DNA of 64,000 nucleotides from NCBI RefSeq assembly GCF_018035235.1, contig NZ_WPCV01000004.1, positions 496,001-560,000 on the forward strand, read 5' to 3'. This DNA is from Citrobacter sp. On2M (GTDB lineage: Bacteria > Pseudomonadota > Gammaproteobacteria > Enterobacterales > Enterobacteriaceae). Both the position numbers and the translations under genes were made by a program. Under the pieces are notes generated by a model that was not told the DNA's origin, did no database searches, and saw only the letters and a program-made list of their open reading frames with translations. Positions 46,815-56,041 of this stretch are shown piece by piece; positions within the stretch are counted from its first letter, which is position 1, and every line of letters starts with the position of its first letter.

Positions 46815-47040
46815 TGGACGGACCTCATGACAATAGACATTTTATGCTCTTGTAACAAAACCTGTTCGAGAGTCTCAGGGCTTATATCATCAAGGTGACA
46901 GTGGTGTCAGACCCAGTTGTAGAACACTTCAATGTAATCGAAGATCAGAGCCCGGGTTTTATAGAACCGTTTTCAAAACCTCTGCCAGAGTATCCGCTCA
47001 GATTCGAACACACAATGACTTCACTGTCTGGTTTTCGACG
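46815..47040 (-). pseudogene. IS3-family transposase (orfB) C-terminal remnant
   Basis: Minus-strand translation gives YKTRALIFDYIEVFYNWV, a stop, then HHCHLDDISPETLEQ. This is the (R)A(L)IFDYIEVFYNRxRRHSxLGxxSPExFE ending of IS3-group integrase-type transposases. Internal stop, no catalytic DDE residues and no ends detected: an inactive fossil. Confidence 0.7.
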
Positions 47041-47042
47041 CA

Positions 47043-47177
47043 ATGTCAATTATTGGGTTAAGTTACATATTAACAGCAACAGGTGCTGTTGCGATGGATA
47101 AAACAGCTGGGGGAGCTATTGCCGGGGCTACCGTTGGCGCTGGTGCCGGTGGAATGATCGGTAAGGCAGCTCGATAG
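47043..47177 (+). CDS. Possible 44-residue glycine-zipper membrane peptide
   Basis: An open frame with a hydrophobic start (SIIGLSYILTATGAV) and a glycine-zipper stretch GGAIAGATVGAGAGGMIG, like the helix pair of OsmB/YmgG-type envelope lipoproteins, but with no lipobox and no good ribosome site. It may be the truncated C-terminus of such a gene, cut by the adjacent IS remnant. Confidence 0.35.
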   Translation: MSIIGLSYILTATGAVAMDKTAGGAIAGATVGAGAGGMIGKAAR

Positions 47178-47866
47178 GATTAAAATCACTAATATGTAGT
47201 GAATCCCCTGAGCGGTGGGGCAAAACAATGCTCTAACGAACACGTAATAGCACTGTGGCTGACCAAAAACTCACCGGTTAATCTCGGTACCGTAACACCT
47301 GTTCATCAATGTTTCATTGTAGTGAGCCTCATTCTTTCCAGCTAATTCTGAATATAACATAGTTCGCGTTTACCTGAAAATGTGGTTGCTTTCGCAAAGT
47401 TGTCTAATGACCGCATTACGGAATTACGCTTTACGCTAATTTTTTATATTGTTGTCTGGAACATCCAAACGTATTCTCAGTTAAGTACCCTTATTAATAT
47501 TCTTTTAGGCGTCTTTACAATGCTACTCTCTACCTGCCACTGATTTTTTAATTGCTTTCTGGTGCTTCTGTTTCACTTACCTAAGAAGTTAAAATTATGG
47601 GGTTTTATTATAAATCATTATAATTAATCTCAATAATAATGGTGATTAAAATTAATCCGTTTCTTGTGCGGAACTTAAAGATTAACTTGTGCTATATATA
47701 TGGCGTAATGTATTGCATTAAGCGTGGCTGGGATATTATCAAATGATAGCGTACATCCAGTGTTAACGTTAGTGGAATACGAAGGAGATGTAATAACAGA
47801 GGTTGTGCACCTCGCTCAATCTCATCAATATCTAGCATGGTTTTATAAAATAAAGGATCCTAAAAC
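47178..47866. other. Long AT-rich leader of the porin gene
   Basis: About 690 bp without a supported gene. Classical porin genes have long upstream regions with OmpR and H-NS sites; a TATATAT-type stretch near 47695 could be promoter-related. I could not identify OmpR boxes with confidence. Confidence 0.3.
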
Positions 47867-49009
47867 ATGAAAAGAAAAGCACTGGCTCTGGTTATTCCCG
47901 CATTACTGGGAATGGGGACAGCACATGCTGCAGAAGTGTACAATAAAGATGGCAACAAGCTTGATCTCTACGGTAAGGTAGATGGCCTGCATTACTTTTC
48001 TGATGACTCAAATAATGATGGAGATCAATCGTATGTTCGATTTGGTTTCAGAGGTGAGACACAGATTTCCGAACAACTGACTGGTTATGGTCAGTGGGAA
48101 TACCAGATGCAGGCTAATCAAACCGAGAATGGCGGTAATGATTCATGGACTCGTGTTGCCTTTGCTGGTCTGAAATTTGGTGATTACGGTTCATTCGATT
48201 ATGGCCGTAATTATGGCGTACTGTATGACATTGAAGCGTGGACCGATACATTACCTGAGTTTGGTGGTGATTCTTACTCCAAAGCCGATAACTTTATGAC
48301 TCATCGTGCAAGTGGCCTGGCAACCTATCGAAATGGCAATTTCTTTGGTCTGGTTGATGGTTTGGCCTTTGCTTTACAGTACCAAGGTGCTAACGAAAAT
48401 CAGTCACCTGAACAAGAAGGTACAGGTAACGGCGGTGACCGCAATATGAAGAGCTCTAACGGCGACGGCTTTGGTATCTCATCTACTTATGATATTGGCA
48501 TGGGCTTCAGTGCCGGCGCGGCTTACAGTACGTCCGATCGTACCAGTGAGCAAACGAGCAAGTCTACTGCGGGCGGCGACAAAGCGGATGCGTGGACCGT
48601 TGGTGCGAAATATGATGCAAACAACATCTATTTCGCAACGATGTACTCGGAAACTCGCAACATGACGCCTTATGGTGACAGCAGTAATACCATAGCCAAC
48701 AAAACGCAGAACTTTGAAGTTACCGCGCAATACCAATTCGACTTTGGTCTGCGTCCGGCGGTATCCTTCCTGATGTCTAAAGGTAAAGATCTGACTCTGC
48801 GAGGAAATGCAACAGGCCCTGCGGGAACCAGCGGCGATAAAGATCTTGTTAAATATGTTGATGTAGGCGCAACCTACTACTTCAATAAAAATATGTCTAC
48901 CTACGTTGATTACAAGATCAATCTGTTGGACGAAGATGATTCATTCTACGAGAGTAATGGTATCGGTACTGATGATATTGTTGCATTAGGATTGGTTTAC
49001 CAGTTCTAG
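47867..49009 (+). CDS. OmpC/OmpF/PhoE-family general porin
   Basis: A 380-residue trimeric outer-membrane porin: signal peptide ending [19 protein letters not shown] (the classical porin N-terminus), constriction-loop-3 motif LPEFGGDSY, and C-terminal VYQF. Length and surface loops differ from the housekeeping OmpC/OmpF, and the location is an island, so it is an accessory porin of the OmpN/OmpS type. SD AAAGGATC precedes the ATG. A terminator follows at 49044. Confidence 0.93.
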   Translation: MKRKALALVIPALLGMGTAHAAEVYNKDGNKLDLYGKVDGLHYFSDDSNNDGDQSYVRFGFRGETQISEQLTGYGQWEYQMQANQTENGGNDSWTRVAFAGLKFGDYGSFDYGRNYGVLYDIEAWTDTLPEFGGDSYSKADNFMTHRASGLATYRNGNFFGLVDGLAFALQYQGANENQSPEQEGTGNGGDRNMKSSNGDGFGISSTYDIGMGFSAGAAYSTSDRTSEQTSKSTAGGDKADAWTVGAKYDANNIYFATMYSETRNMTPYGDSSNTIANKTQNFEVTAQYQFDFGLRPAVSFLMSKGKDLTLRGNATGPAGTSGDKDLVKYVDVGATYYFNKNMSTYVDYKINLLDEDDSFYESNGIGTDDIVALGLVYQF

Positions 49010-49043
49010 TTTCCAAGAAAATTATTCATTTAAAGCAATTATC

Positions 49044-49072
49044 AAAAGAAGAACCAGTGGTTCTTCTTTTTT
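49044..49072 (+). terminator. Rho-independent terminator of the porin gene
   Basis: AAGAAGAACCA / TGGTTCTTCTT stem with a very short loop followed by TTTT. Confidence 0.88.
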
Positions 49073-49244
49073 ATGGTCACCCCTAAGATGGACGCCAGCG
49101 TTAGAAAATACAGTTTAATTGATTTCTTTTTGGCGTGGTTAAGCATAATAGCTATGAATGTTAATAATTTTACAGCTGGAATACTCTACGTTAAGCTTGT
49201 CTTTGCCACTGTTTGCTATATATTTTGATATTTATTTTATTTTT

Positions 49245-49272
49245 GCCTCAAACGTATGTTTGAGGCTTTTTT
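49245..49272 (+). terminator. Second terminator with no gene in front of it
   Basis: GCCTCAAAC-GTAT-GTTTGAGGC perfect 9-bp stem followed by TTTTTT. It lies 170 bp beyond the porin terminator with no open frame between, which suggests a small non-coding transcript (about 49,100-49,272) or a backup terminator. Confidence 0.75.
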
Positions 49273-49523
49273 ATATTCTCTAATCATATAAAAACAATGT
49301 CATTTATTTTATTTGATTCTTGGGTTGGTTATGAGTTATTTTTATGCAAAATACATTTCCAGCAATATTAAAGAGTGATGTGTTTTATTAAATGAATATA
49401 AGTTATGTATAGAATTATTAATTGTACTCATGATAATAATGAATATTAATGACTTGCAAAATGAGCATAAAAAAATATCATATAAGAATATTTGTGAAAG
49501 AAAACTATTTAATAGGTAGTAAA

Positions 49524-50276
49524 ATGAATTTAAAAAAAAGGCACATTATATTACCATTAACATTGTTACTTACAAACTGCATCATTGTTTCTGCGCGAGC
49601 GGAACTGTCATTAGGTACCGGGATTATTGCATTAAATACTCCCTATAAGGACTATGACATGCAAACCACCCCGTTTCCTGTCATTAATTACAAAGGCGAC
49701 AATTTCTGGATAAATGGACTGGGGGCGGGTTACTATCTCTTCAATGATGCCACAGATAAATTGTCGATTATTGGTTATTATGATCCTACACAATTTAAGC
49801 ATGACGATAGCGATAGCCGGGAAATGCGGCGTTTACTAACACGTAAAGGAACAATGATGGCCGGGCTTTCATATGTTCACAAAACGCGTTATGGATCGTT
49901 AAGAGCTGCCTTAGCTGGCGATGTACTCGATAACAGCGATGGGATGGTTGTCGACATGGCTTGGTTGTACCGCTATGAAAATGGAGCATTCACAATTACC
50001 CCTGCAATAGGTTTCAAATGGAACAGTGATAATCAGAATGATTATTATTATGGAGTGTCAAAATACGAATCAAAACGTAGTGGAATTAACACGTATACTC
50101 CAGATGCAAGTATCAATCCTTATGCTGAATTATCAGTCAGTTATGAGTTTTTATCCAACTGGAATATATATGGTGTAGGTCGCTGGACACGTTTAAGTGA
50201 TGAAATAACTGACAGTCCAATGGTGGAAGATTCTTGGGATAGTATATTGTCTATGGGCATTACATATACCTTTTGA
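49524..50276 (+). CDS. MipA/OmpV-family outer-membrane protein
   Basis: A 250-residue beta-barrel of the MipA/OmpV family (MltA-interacting / outer-membrane scaffold or pore). The signal peptide ends at SARA-ELSLGTG. YYLFNDATDKLSIIGYYDP and ITPAIGFKWNSDNQNDYYYGV (in parts) are family segments; the end GITYTF has the C-terminal Phe. ATG 49524 (AGGTAG upstream, clean signal) is chosen over the longer frame from 49449. Divergent context is lacking; a LysR gene follows on the same strand. Confidence 0.87.
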   Translation: MNLKKRHIILPLTLLLTNCIIVSARAELSLGTGIIALNTPYKDYDMQTTPFPVINYKGDNFWINGLGAGYYLFNDATDKLSIIGYYDPTQFKHDDSDSREMRRLLTRKGTMMAGLSYVHKTRYGSLRAALAGDVLDNSDGMVVDMAWLYRYENGAFTITPAIGFKWNSDNQNDYYYGVSKYESKRSGINTYTPDASINPYAELSVSYEFLSNWNIYGVGRWTRLSDEITDSPMVEDSWDSILSMGITYTF

Positions 50277-50321
50277 GTATTTTTTAGCAAGCGACTTACG
50301 AGTATACTGTTTAAGATGTTC

Positions 50322-50355
50322 TGCACCCTTTATCATACTCATGATAAAGGGTGCA
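50322..50355. terminator. Perfect 15-bp hairpin after the MipA/OmpV gene
   Basis: Arms 50322-50336 and 50341-50355 (TGCACCCTTTATCAT / ATGATAAAGGGTGCA), 4-base loop ACTC. No U-tract follows. Probably a terminator or RNA-stability element. Confidence 0.6.
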
Positions 50356-50476
50356 TAAACCCTCCATTACCAATGATGTAAATGATACTTACATTTAGTT
50401 TTAAGAAAATATGCTGATAATAATTAATAAAATGTTATGCTTCATAACATAAATTTTCTAGTGCAAAGGGAATCAT

Positions 50477-51412
50477 ATGTTGCAAAATAATTTTTCAAAA
50501 GTAATCAGGAGTGATATCAACTTATTAGTTACTTTATATTTTTTATTGGAAAACAGGCAAGTGAGTAGAACTGCAAAACAACTATATATAGGTCAGTCTG
50601 CAGTTAGCCATCAGCTAAATCGTTTGCGTGAAATGTTTGATGATCAATTATTAGTTCGAACCGCAGCAGGGATGATGCTAACTCCCTTTGCTGAACAAAT
50701 CTATCCGACACTTGGAAATGTTGTTGCTGACCTTGAGGTATTGCTAAAAAAGAAGAATAAAAATTTACATCCACATCCAATAAAGGATATCTATAGAATA
50801 TGTGTGCCTGAAGATACTTATATTGAGGATGTATCTGTACTATTTTATGATTTTGCTCATGATGAAAATATTCGTGATAATGTAACCTTCGAAGTTTTTA
50901 ATAGATATGATTCTTGCATTTCAGATTTAAATGAGGGGAAAATTGACTTTTTCTTTGGTTCCAGCGACAATTTATCAGGAGCTATATGCTCCAGTAAATT
51001 AATAGAAACAGAATTTTGCCTGGCAGTTAGAGCAGATCACCCTCTGGCAAATAAAACAGTTCAACTTGCAGATATAGTTAAATATCCTTGGATAGATATT
51101 CTTTTTCGAGAAAAAGCCAATTCTTATGCGAATGAACATTGGGGAGAGGCAATTAATAACATGAGGTGTGTATTAAAAACATCTTCAGCGAATGCGGCAA
51201 TTACGTTGCTAAGTCATTCTGATGCAATATGTTCATTATCTGATGATATTATTAATAAGCGTGGGCTTGCCCAAGTAAAAACTAAGAATAAAATAAAAAT
51301 CACAAATTATCTTTACTGGCATAAAATTATGGGTGATGACATTTTTCATCGTTATATTCGTGAGGGGTTAATTAGTAGGTATGTTTCTGAAAATATCAAT
51401 GCAAGAAAATAA
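50477..51412 (+). CDS. LysR-family transcriptional regulator
   Basis: A 311-residue regulator. The N-terminal winged helix-turn-helix (about 13-72) reads DINLLVTLYFLLENRQVSRTA with SAVSHQLNRLR as recognition helix. The periplasmic-binding-like effector domain (about 100-300) contains FFFGSSDNL and ETEFCLAVRADHPLA. Low GC, like its neighbours. Likely targets are the adjacent OmpV-like or porin genes, by position only; some LysR proteins of this kind (LeuO-like) are pleiotropic. SD AAAGGGAA precedes the ATG. Confidence 0.88.
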   Translation: MLQNNFSKVIRSDINLLVTLYFLLENRQVSRTAKQLYIGQSAVSHQLNRLREMFDDQLLVRTAAGMMLTPFAEQIYPTLGNVVADLEVLLKKKNKNLHPHPIKDIYRICVPEDTYIEDVSVLFYDFAHDENIRDNVTFEVFNRYDSCISDLNEGKIDFFFGSSDNLSGAICSSKLIETEFCLAVRADHPLANKTVQLADIVKYPWIDILFREKANSYANEHWGEAINNMRCVLKTSSANAAITLLSHSDAICSLSDDIINKRGLAQVKTKNKIKITNYLYWHKIMGDDIFHRYIREGLISRYVSENINARK

Positions 51413-51443
51413 ATAGCACACAGAACTTACCAACTATTTCTCT

Positions 51444-51484
51444 ATTACTTCTTTGGTAGCTTCAGGCGCTACCAAAGAAGTAAT
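51444..51484. terminator. Perfect 17-bp inverted repeat after the LysR gene
   Basis: Arms 51444-51460 and 51468-51484 (ATTACTTCTTTGGTAGC and its complement) around a 7-base loop. Position right after the regulator stop fits a terminator; the exactness and length also allow a protein-binding palindrome. Confidence 0.55.
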
Positions 51485-51635
51485 TAATGCTATTGATGAA
51501 GTTAATTTATTATATTTAACTATGATGGTGGGTGTTTCACTGAGTGCAAGTGTGATAATACGAAGCATGGTGGTTGGTGGTATTTTTGTAATGAGTTACT
51601 AATTCTCTTGATGAGATGAACAGGAGAAGTATAAT

Positions 51636-52328
51636 ATGATGGGAAATATGAGATTATTATTAACGAATGATAATTCTCCAGCAGCCATAGGGGTTTGTAA
51701 CATCTTAGAGAATCTACCGTCGCGTAGCATTTTGTCTAATAAACATATTTTTGTTATGACTGGTGGGCTTCCTTATACTGAAAAACAACATAAAATTATT
51801 ACACAAGTCATCACAGATCCTTCCATGATAGTAATCATTATTGAGCTTAGATCTAGAGCATTATCAAACTATCATCTGCACCTTCAGCGTGATTATGTCT
51901 ATTATTTGGATGGAACAATTAGTCTTCAGGCGATCACCAGTCATCTTAAAAACATTTTGAATAGTGTTGCGGATGAAGTAAAAAATAACTTTGGGGCACT
52001 GCCGGAACAATCTATTGTCGATAGAGTTACCATTGCCGAAAAAGCGTCCATTGTGGGAATGCTTTCTAATCAAAGTTGCAAATTATATGCTGAAACATAT
52101 GGGCTCAGTATAAGGTCGGTCAGCGAGGACAGGCGGAACGTGATTGTAAAATTTGGTACATGTAGTCCAGCATTATTACATGCCCAACTCTGTGTGGATA
52201 GTGCCTTCGAAAATAATATTGTAAAGGCTACATTTAATGAGAAGGGTACTGCCAGTTCAATATACTATGCAAGGATATTGCAAGATCTAATTACTCTTGA
52301 AGGCATCAAAGTTCTTCGCGATCTTTAA
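51636..52328 (+). CDS. LuxR-type helix-turn-helix regulator, divergent
   Basis: A 230-residue protein. The C-terminal third (about 128-185) reads VTIAEKASIVGMLSNQSCKLYAETYGLSIRSVSEDRR in pieces, the layout of a LuxR/GerE helix-turn-helix (xxEKxVxxLLxxGxSxKxIAxxxxxSxxTVSxxRRxxxxKxG). The N-terminal half lacks a clear receiver signature (no convincing phospho-Asp triad), so control by phosphorylation is doubtful. It resembles enteric orphan LuxR-like regulators of surface structures. SD AGGAGAAG precedes the start. Confidence 0.65.
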   Translation: MMGNMRLLLTNDNSPAAIGVCNILENLPSRSILSNKHIFVMTGGLPYTEKQHKIITQVITDPSMIVIIIELRSRALSNYHLHLQRDYVYYLDGTISLQAITSHLKNILNSVADEVKNNFGALPEQSIVDRVTIAEKASIVGMLSNQSCKLYAETYGLSIRSVSEDRRNVIVKFGTCSPALLHAQLCVDSAFENNIVKATFNEKGTASSIYYARILQDLITLEGIKVLRDL

Positions 52329-52450
52329 TAAAAAAACGTATATCTAAAACTATCAAAAACTGTTGTAAGTATCCCGCATAATCGTGCCATTCACATTTAG
52401 AGATCCTCCGGCATAATCGCACTTGAGATGATGCCAGAGCATAGGGTGGC

Positions 52451-52668
52451 AGTTTCACAAACTGGTACAACGTTGAACATAAACATAGTGGGATAAAATA
52501 TATCACGCCAGAAGAACGCCATCAAAGTCTGGACGAGAAAATGCTGGCAGCCAGAAAATCGGTCTGTTAATTAGCCTGGGCGCTCATCCTGAACATTAGA
52601 GTAAGCAACTACGTCACTGGGACTACATATCAGAAGTTTATTTGAACCCTGAAAAAGAAACGTCATAA
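52451..52668 (+). pseudogene. IS3-family transposase C-terminal remnant (second)
   Basis: Frames read SFTNWYNVEHKHSGIKY then ITPEERHQSLDEKMLAARK; after stops and a shift they give AHPEH and KQLRHWDYISEVYLNPEKE. These are the consecutive closing blocks of IS3-group orfB (WYNxEHxHSGIxxxTPxxRH ... LAxR ... HPERW ... W...VxLNPE). Several stops: inactive. Confidence 0.75.
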
Positions 52669-52832
52669 CGTAATTTTATTGCATTAAGCGACAATTTCTA
52701 TGACAAACGCCGTTGCTCACCGATCTCCTTCATGGTAATACGCAGTTATGCTGCTTTGACGTTAAATTAAAGAACAGTAAATTTAGCGCCGATTCAAATC
52801 TCCATTTAAACTGGCGCACATACCAGCCATCA

Positions 52833-53465
52833 CTACTTCACGGTCCACGCCTCGCTGTACTCCTTTTCCTGGAACAATTCCGCCAGCCCGCTGATTTGCT
52901 TTAGTCTCAGCACTTCGTCAGCATCCATGCCTAACTCTTCAGAAATTCGGGCATCACCCCAGCCCAGTTTATACAGGTCCTGTACAATCGCACTCATTGC
53001 GGCTATATGATGTTTTCCTCTGGCACGATTATGACGGATGGTTGCTGCAATGCGATCGGCCGGTTTCAGGTTTCGTTCCGTTACCAGCGTAACAGGGAGA
53101 TAACCATTCAGTTTTTTCCGCAGCACAGGTTTAGATTTGCCCAGAGAATAACGATGGAAGCCATCAATGATGGCATAGCCTTTAGCACACGCTGTCACAA
53201 CAACAGGCTGGGTATACCCATCGGTTTCAAGGGACCGCTGAAGCAGTTTTTTTTCCGGGGGAGCCATGACATTTGGATTATAATCATTGGGATGTAGTGC
53301 CGTTGACTGAATCCAGAGCACACAGTCAACCGGTTCACCTGAAAACGGACTATGTTGATGTAGTGCTTTTTTAAAGGTGTTAAGCACTTCAATTTTTTGC
53401 TTCTCGTCAATTATATTTTCGAAAAAAGTATCAACTTCAGCCAGTAAATCTTTTAAAGACATCAT
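52833..53465 (-). CDS. ibrB: IbrB, ParB/sulfiredoxin-fold regulator
   Basis: A 210-residue protein with a ParB-N/sulfiredoxin-like domain (about 45-145). The core is GYTQPVVV...GYAIIDGFHRYSLGK (DGFHR at 101-105), followed by RGKHHIAAMSAIVQDL and a helix-turn-helix-like end (GDARISEELGMDADEVLRLKQ in parts). IbrB with IbrA was described in E. coli ECOR-9 as an activator of eib immunoglobulin-binding protein genes. ATG 53465 overlaps the ibrA stop (TAATG), so translation is coupled; an ATG at 53480 would lie inside ibrA. Confidence 0.9.
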   Translation of the reverse strand: MMSLKDLLAEVDTFFENIIDEKQKIEVLNTFKKALHQHSPFSGEPVDCVLWIQSTALHPNDYNPNVMAPPEKKLLQRSLETDGYTQPVVVTACAKGYAIIDGFHRYSLGKSKPVLRKKLNGYLPVTLVTERNLKPADRIAATIRHNRARGKHHIAAMSAIVQDLYKLGWGDARISEELGMDADEVLRLKQISGLAELFQEKEYSEAWTVK

Positions 53466-54685
53466 TATATTATTCCCCATTGCTGACGCTTTTGTTTCAT
53501 TCGCTCAAGGTAACGCTTGTAATGTCGGGGGGCGTTGGGGCTGAAAGAAAGTCGCTGGCACCAGAAATCATTTCTTATTAGTGTCTTGCATATTCTTCGC
53601 CAGGACGGAATATCTTTACAACCCAGGTCCTTTTCTTGCTCGTCAGGAATGCCGTGCGGCCAGTCGTGCTCCAGATACCACTTGAGATAAATCGCCAGCT
53701 TGTTCCGGTAATGTTCTGCTGTGTGTTCGGGCATGCTTTCCAGTAAAAAATAGGCATAACTTTCCCAGGTGTGATGTTCTGGTTTGGTGATGCTTTTATG
53801 TAGTGCAAAAAATTCCCCGCTCTGACTTCCGTAACAGGCTCCACTGTTCGCGCCAGCTACCCGGTAACACATCCGCTCCCAGGTATCAGGTTCCAGAACA
53901 TGGTAAAGCCAGAGGCCTCGTCTTTGTTCAGGTCCAAAAGGTTCACACACGCGCATACTTCCAAGAGGAACTCCTGCCTGGTACATTAAATCATACAGTG
54001 AGTTATATGCTTTGTTCTCTTTGGCACAGTACGTCCATATATCACTGGCTTTCCAGTCATAAAGGGGATAGGCAGTATAATACGTACCTTCAACTGATGC
54101 TGTTGTCCACGGTTTGTCATCGGCGTAGCGCAATTTCGAGTGCGAGCTGATGGCCATCATTCGGTGCAGTGATTCATCAGCCCGTATACCCACGAGTATA
54201 ATCTGGGAATAATCGCCATTCTTTTTTGTCAGCCAGCGGGAGAATGCGGGGATGAATTCCTCGAATGTCATTGCATGTTTGTAAAAGGAGAAAAAAGACT
54301 CATCCGTGATAGCACCATGTGGTGGTTTTCGAACCCACTGAGCGCCCGGTGCCCAGGCCACCCATTCGGGCTCATGCTGGGATACTCCACTGACAGTCGT
54401 CATGGGGAGTGCCACCCAGTAGAAATTATCAATAACATCAGCGTACAGATGTTTCATCTTTTCGATATGCTCAATAGTCAGAGAAAATTGCGCTTCCCAA
54501 TCGATGAACAGTACCGATATTTTCCTTTTTTGTCTTCTTGCAGACTCAGCGACAAGATGCAGGAGTACTGTCGAATCTTTGCCCCCAGAAAAAGAAACAC
54601 AGATATGCCTGAATGTATCAAATGTCCATGAGATGCGTTTGCGGGCAGCGGAAAGAACAGTGATTCCTTTGAAACTTTTGTTCAC
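53465..54685 (-). CDS. ibrA: IbrA, PAPS-reductase-like PP-loop protein (DUF3440)
   Basis: A 406-residue protein with the adenine-nucleotide alpha-hydrolase PP-loop S33-G-G-K-D-S-T39 near the N-terminus, HxxD/LFIDWEAQ and LVGIRADES segments, and a DUF3440 C-terminal region (EPFGPEQRRGLWLYH, PSWRRICKTLIRND). GTG 54685 with AGGTG upstream is preferred; it gives the N-terminus MNKSFKGITVLSAARKRI that matches known IbrA, whereas the longer frame adds an AT-rich, unconserved 34 residues. PP-loop relatives activate sulfate or modify nucleic acids (compare DndC), but no IbrA reaction is proven. Confidence 0.9.
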   Translation of the reverse strand: MNKSFKGITVLSAARKRISWTFDTFRHICVSFSGGKDSTVLLHLVAESARRQKRKISVLFIDWEAQFSLTIEHIEKMKHLYADVIDNFYWVALPMTTVSGVSQHEPEWVAWAPGAQWVRKPPHGAITDESFFSFYKHAMTFEEFIPAFSRWLTKKNGDYSQIILVGIRADESLHRMMAISSHSKLRYADDKPWTTASVEGTYYTAYPLYDWKASDIWTYCAKENKAYNSLYDLMYQAGVPLGSMRVCEPFGPEQRRGLWLYHVLEPDTWERMCYRVAGANSGACYGSQSGEFFALHKSITKPEHHTWESYAYFLLESMPEHTAEHYRNKLAIYLKWYLEHDWPHGIPDEQEKDLGCKDIPSWRRICKTLIRNDFWCQRLSFSPNAPRHYKRYLERMKQKRQQWGII

Positions 54686-55047
54686 AAATAAACACCTGGC
54701 ATTTTTGAAGATTTTAATAAAATAAATTATTACTTTTCTTATTTCAATGTTATTTGTATTCATAGAGAGCATGAATATAAATAACATTACTTCATGTCGG
54801 AGTGTGGTAGAATCACCGAGGATATAAGATTTTATTTTGTGAGTTACTCATTGTTTTATATTGATGATGACTGATTCTCTGTACGAAGAAAAAAAATATA
54901 TCATCATGATGAGAATGCTATAAATAATATTTATATTATCACGCGATATTTATTGATACTTAACTCAGTACGTGTATTGAATATTTATTCTATCTTTAAT
55001 GGGTTGAATAATAATGATTAATTAACAATCTAAGATTATATCCGGTT
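54686..55047. other. AT-rich gap upstream of ibrA and the fimbrial remnants
   Basis: No gene seen. Divergent promoters for ibrA and the wrecked fimbrial genes must have been here. Confidence 0.25.
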
Positions 55048-55338
55048 ATGCGTTTAAATTTAGTTTCTTTTTTACTCTTTATTTTTGCATCTTCAGCGTC
55101 GAATATTGCGGGGGAAACTAGCGTTATCAAATTCGAGGGTAATGTCGTTGTGGATACCCGCAGCCTGGCCTCGGCGTCAAAAAATCAGTCTGTTCCTCTG
55201 GGTGATGTATCCGCAAATGCATTTACAGGCACCGGCACCACAACCAGGGACACGGCATTCTCTATCGTACTGGACGACTGTGACATAACAATTGCAAAGA
55301 CGTCGACAATTTGGAAGAACTTCCTCTTTCAGGAATAA
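55048..55338 (+). pseudogene. Truncated fimbrial subunit (second fimbrial operon)
   Basis: A 96-codon frame with signal peptide (FASSASNIAG), then FEGNVVVDTRSL, a QSVPLGDVS strand and FSIVLDDCDI, a pilin N-terminal half. The normal C-terminal half with the donor strand is absent and the first Cys position is changed. It joins directly to a chaperone remnant, so subunit C-terminus and usher have been deleted. Confidence 0.7.
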
Positions 55339-55340
55339 AT

Positions 55341-55880
55341 CATGTCTGTCTCATTTTTTACTAAAAAGTGGGTGGTATCAGTATTACTGGCCGGGGGGTT
55401 CCCGGCAATGGCCTATGCAGGCGGCGGTATCGTGCTGGGCTGAACCCGTATTATCTATCCTGCCGATCAAAAAGAAGCCAGCATTTCGGTGCGTAACACG
55501 TCGGACACGTCCCGCTTTTTGGTGCAGTCCCGGGCAGAAGACCGCAACGGTAAAAAGGCTGACGATTTTATCATCACTCCACCGCTTTATGTCAGCAATC
55601 CGGGGAGTGAGAACACCCTGCGTCTGATGAATGCCGGTCCCGCTCTACCGTCTGACCGTGAAACCCTCTTTATATCTCTCGGTCAAAGCCATTCCGGCTG
55701 TTGATAAATCCGGGACTGCAGGGAAAAACGTTCTGATGCTGTCGGCCGCCACCCGTATAAAGCTGTTTGTCCGTCCGGCTGGTCTGAAACCGTCCCCGAA
55801 AGAAGCGGTGTCAAAACTGACCTTCAGCCGTAATGGCAGGCAGATCACCATCACTTATCCTGTTGCCAGTGCCTGCAGAT
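55341..55880 (+). pseudogene. Broken fimbrial chaperone
   Basis: PapD-type chaperone with an in-frame TGA at 55441-55443 (GIVLG-stop-TRIIYPADQKEASISV) and a frameshift near 55640-55650. Before it the frame reads NTLRLMNAGPALPSDRETLF; after it a second frame continues LSVKAIPAV, IKLFVRPAGLKPSPKEA and FSRNGRQITITYP. Domain 2 is cut short. Clearly inactive. Confidence 0.85.
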
Positions 55881-56041
55881 AGCATTGCCACTGTTTTTTG
55901 CTGGTGAAAATCTGTATCGACGGAGCCTCAAACGATTTCTGTTATGTGGCAATGCTCACACATAAATATCACAGATGGCGATAGTTTGGAGATGCAGAAG
56001 AGAGCTATCTGCGATGTGTTTAACGTATCCCGGGATGTTTA

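Noticed and set aside
49524-49600. Possible lipoprotein signal (LTNC) in the MipA/OmpV protein
   Set aside because: Asn before the Cys does not fit a lipobox, and a normal signal-peptidase I site (SARA-E) follows.
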